Below are positions 63,401-64,000 of a stretch of 64,000 nucleotides of DNA, piece after piece. The notes under the pieces were generated by a model that was given only the letters and a program-made list of their open reading frames with translations, ran no database searches and was not told where the DNA came from. The DNA lies in assembly GCF_000190695.1 (NCBI RefSeq), contig NZ_GL870929.1, forward strand, positions 398,102 to 462,101, read 5' to 3'. Source of the stretch: Kingella denitrificans ATCC 33394. Its GTDB lineage: Bacteria; Pseudomonadota; Gammaproteobacteria; Burkholderiales; Neisseriaceae. A program made the translations under genes and the position numbers. The number at the start of each line of letters is the position of its first letter. Within the stretch, counting starts at the first letter, position 1.

Positions 63401-63480
63401 CACGAAAAGATTTTTTATTATTCATCGATAAATCAATACTTAAACTTATATCTCTCGACATTTCGCATTTCCTGTGGATT

Positions 63481-63825
63481 TTAATTTTCGATATTTTTGG
63501 AAGGAATGTAAGGAATGATTATCCCCTTCTCGATATAGTCCGATTTATGATGGTAATCATCCAGAAACGTTTCCAGCCCATCCGGCTTTAAATAAACAAA
63601 GAAAATTTCTTGGGTATGCTTATCCATTAAGATATACGGAGTATCCAGCAGCATGCTGATATAATCGCAATGATTCAGAAATTCTATATCTTGATATTCG
63701 AATATCCATCCATCAACAAAAGGGCGGACAGAAATAATGCGGACATCCGCTTCCAAATCCCGAATAGCAGTTTTTACCGATTTATATGCTTCATCAAAAG
63801 TGATCATCGACTTTTTCTCAATCAT
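63481..63825 (-). CDS. Imm35-like immunity protein
   Basis: The 114-aa protein resembles the Imm35 family (YrhB-like): an N-terminal helix ITFDEAYKSVKTAIRDLE, then GWIFEYQDIEFL, PYILMDKHTQEIFFVYLK and the ETFLDDYH helix. Such proteins neutralise polymorphic toxins. No toxin gene is in the window; a broken second copy lies at 61174. MITFDEAY six codons in is an alternative start. Confidence 0.6.
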   Translation of the reverse strand: MIEKKSMITFDEAYKSVKTAIRDLEADVRIISVRPFVDGWIFEYQDIEFLNHCDYISMLLDTPYILMDKHTQEIFFVYLKPDGLETFLDDYHHKSDYIEKGIIIPYIPSKNIEN

Positions 63826-63900
63826 GGATAGGGTTGAAAGGGCGTATCTTAGCTGTAGAAATCCCTAGCGTTGTTTACAGTATTTCAGGAGAATACTGAC

Positions 63901-64000
63901 ATGAACATGCACAAAAACACCCGACTCACCCCACACCACCGCCAAGCCATTTGGCTGGTCTACACATAGGAGAAGGAGAGCGTCACCTCCCTGGCCCGCC
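63901..64000 (+). pseudogene. IS481-type transposase, 5-prime end with an in-frame stop
   Basis: The frame reads MNMHKNTRLTPHHRQAIWLV, then YT, then TAG at 63967, and continues EKESVTSLAR. This matches the conserved N-terminus of IS481-family transposases, with TAG in place of the usual CAG (Gln). The rest lies beyond the window. A possible left end of the element is around 63852-63880. Confidence 0.7.

Overview
The window is a chromosomal segment of a Neisseriaceae bacterium, most likely a Kingella of the K. oralis type. The main evidence is a short repeat scattered through the whole window, AAAAGCAGCCTGCAC and its complement. Its core, AAGCAGCCTGCA, is the DNA uptake sequence (DUS) dialect reported for Kingella oralis (AA-king3DUS). 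Gene content fits: HpuAB with Slam proteins, RdgC, DarP, the gmk-rpoZ-spoT and lon-hupB neighbourhoods, Correia-type elements with TATAGTGGATTAAA ends, and high GC. I see no rRNA, tRNA, CRISPR array or prophage.

Layout. 0-9.5 kb holds housekeeping genes: minC, a polyamine-binding lipoprotein, dapC, darP, pmbA with a coupled small EF-hand secreted protein, a HerA-like ATPase, a lipoprotein, a 2Fe-2S ferredoxin and fpr. 9.7-19.1 kb is a surface-lipoprotein and haem-iron island: a Slam gene divergent from hpuA-hpuB behind a Fur-box-like site, then a large lipoprotein with two EF-hand repeats and two TbpB-like domains, then a second Slam. 19.2-30 kb is mostly core: queA, glnB, gmk, rpoZ, spoT, psd, a Sel1 protein, trmA, an Smr protein and rsmJ, with an orphan Imm11-like gene.

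30.1-32.1 kb carries three paralogous membrane proteins under a small XRE regulator that has two palindromic operator-like sites upstream. 32.2-43 kb mixes core genes (a Nudix-ThiE-like fusion, rdgC, a UPF0210 gene, dcd) with accessory ones: a tandem triplication of small secreted cysteine proteins, an ADP-ribosylglycohydrolase, a MORN protein, and several lipoproteins, secreted proteins and SUKH-like orphans. 43-61.1 kb is core again: recR, clpX, nfsA, rsmE, suhB, tsaD, serB, lon, hupB, dapF, holA, lptE and mfd. The mfd gene contains an in-frame insertion of about 119 residues built from several repeat families. 61.1-64 kb is AT-rich and decayed: orphan membrane proteins, an Imm35-like gene plus a broken fragment of another, a pseudogene with three in-frame stops, a nested-palindrome repeat and the start of an IS481-type transposase gene that carries an early stop.

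Two themes run across the window. First, DUS copies are both intergenic (many as inverted pairs that serve as terminators) and inside genes, read in all frames as KQPA, KAAC, SSLH, QAAF, AGCF or CRLL, usually in linkers or at termini. Second, Correia-type ends have supplied the stop codon and last residues of at least two genes. DUS copies of other dialects mark the mfd gene and a 40.2 kb gene as probable imports from other Neisseriaceae. The strongest candidates for a little-described system are the Slam/HpuAB/EF-hand lipoprotein island and the XRE-controlled membrane-protein trio.
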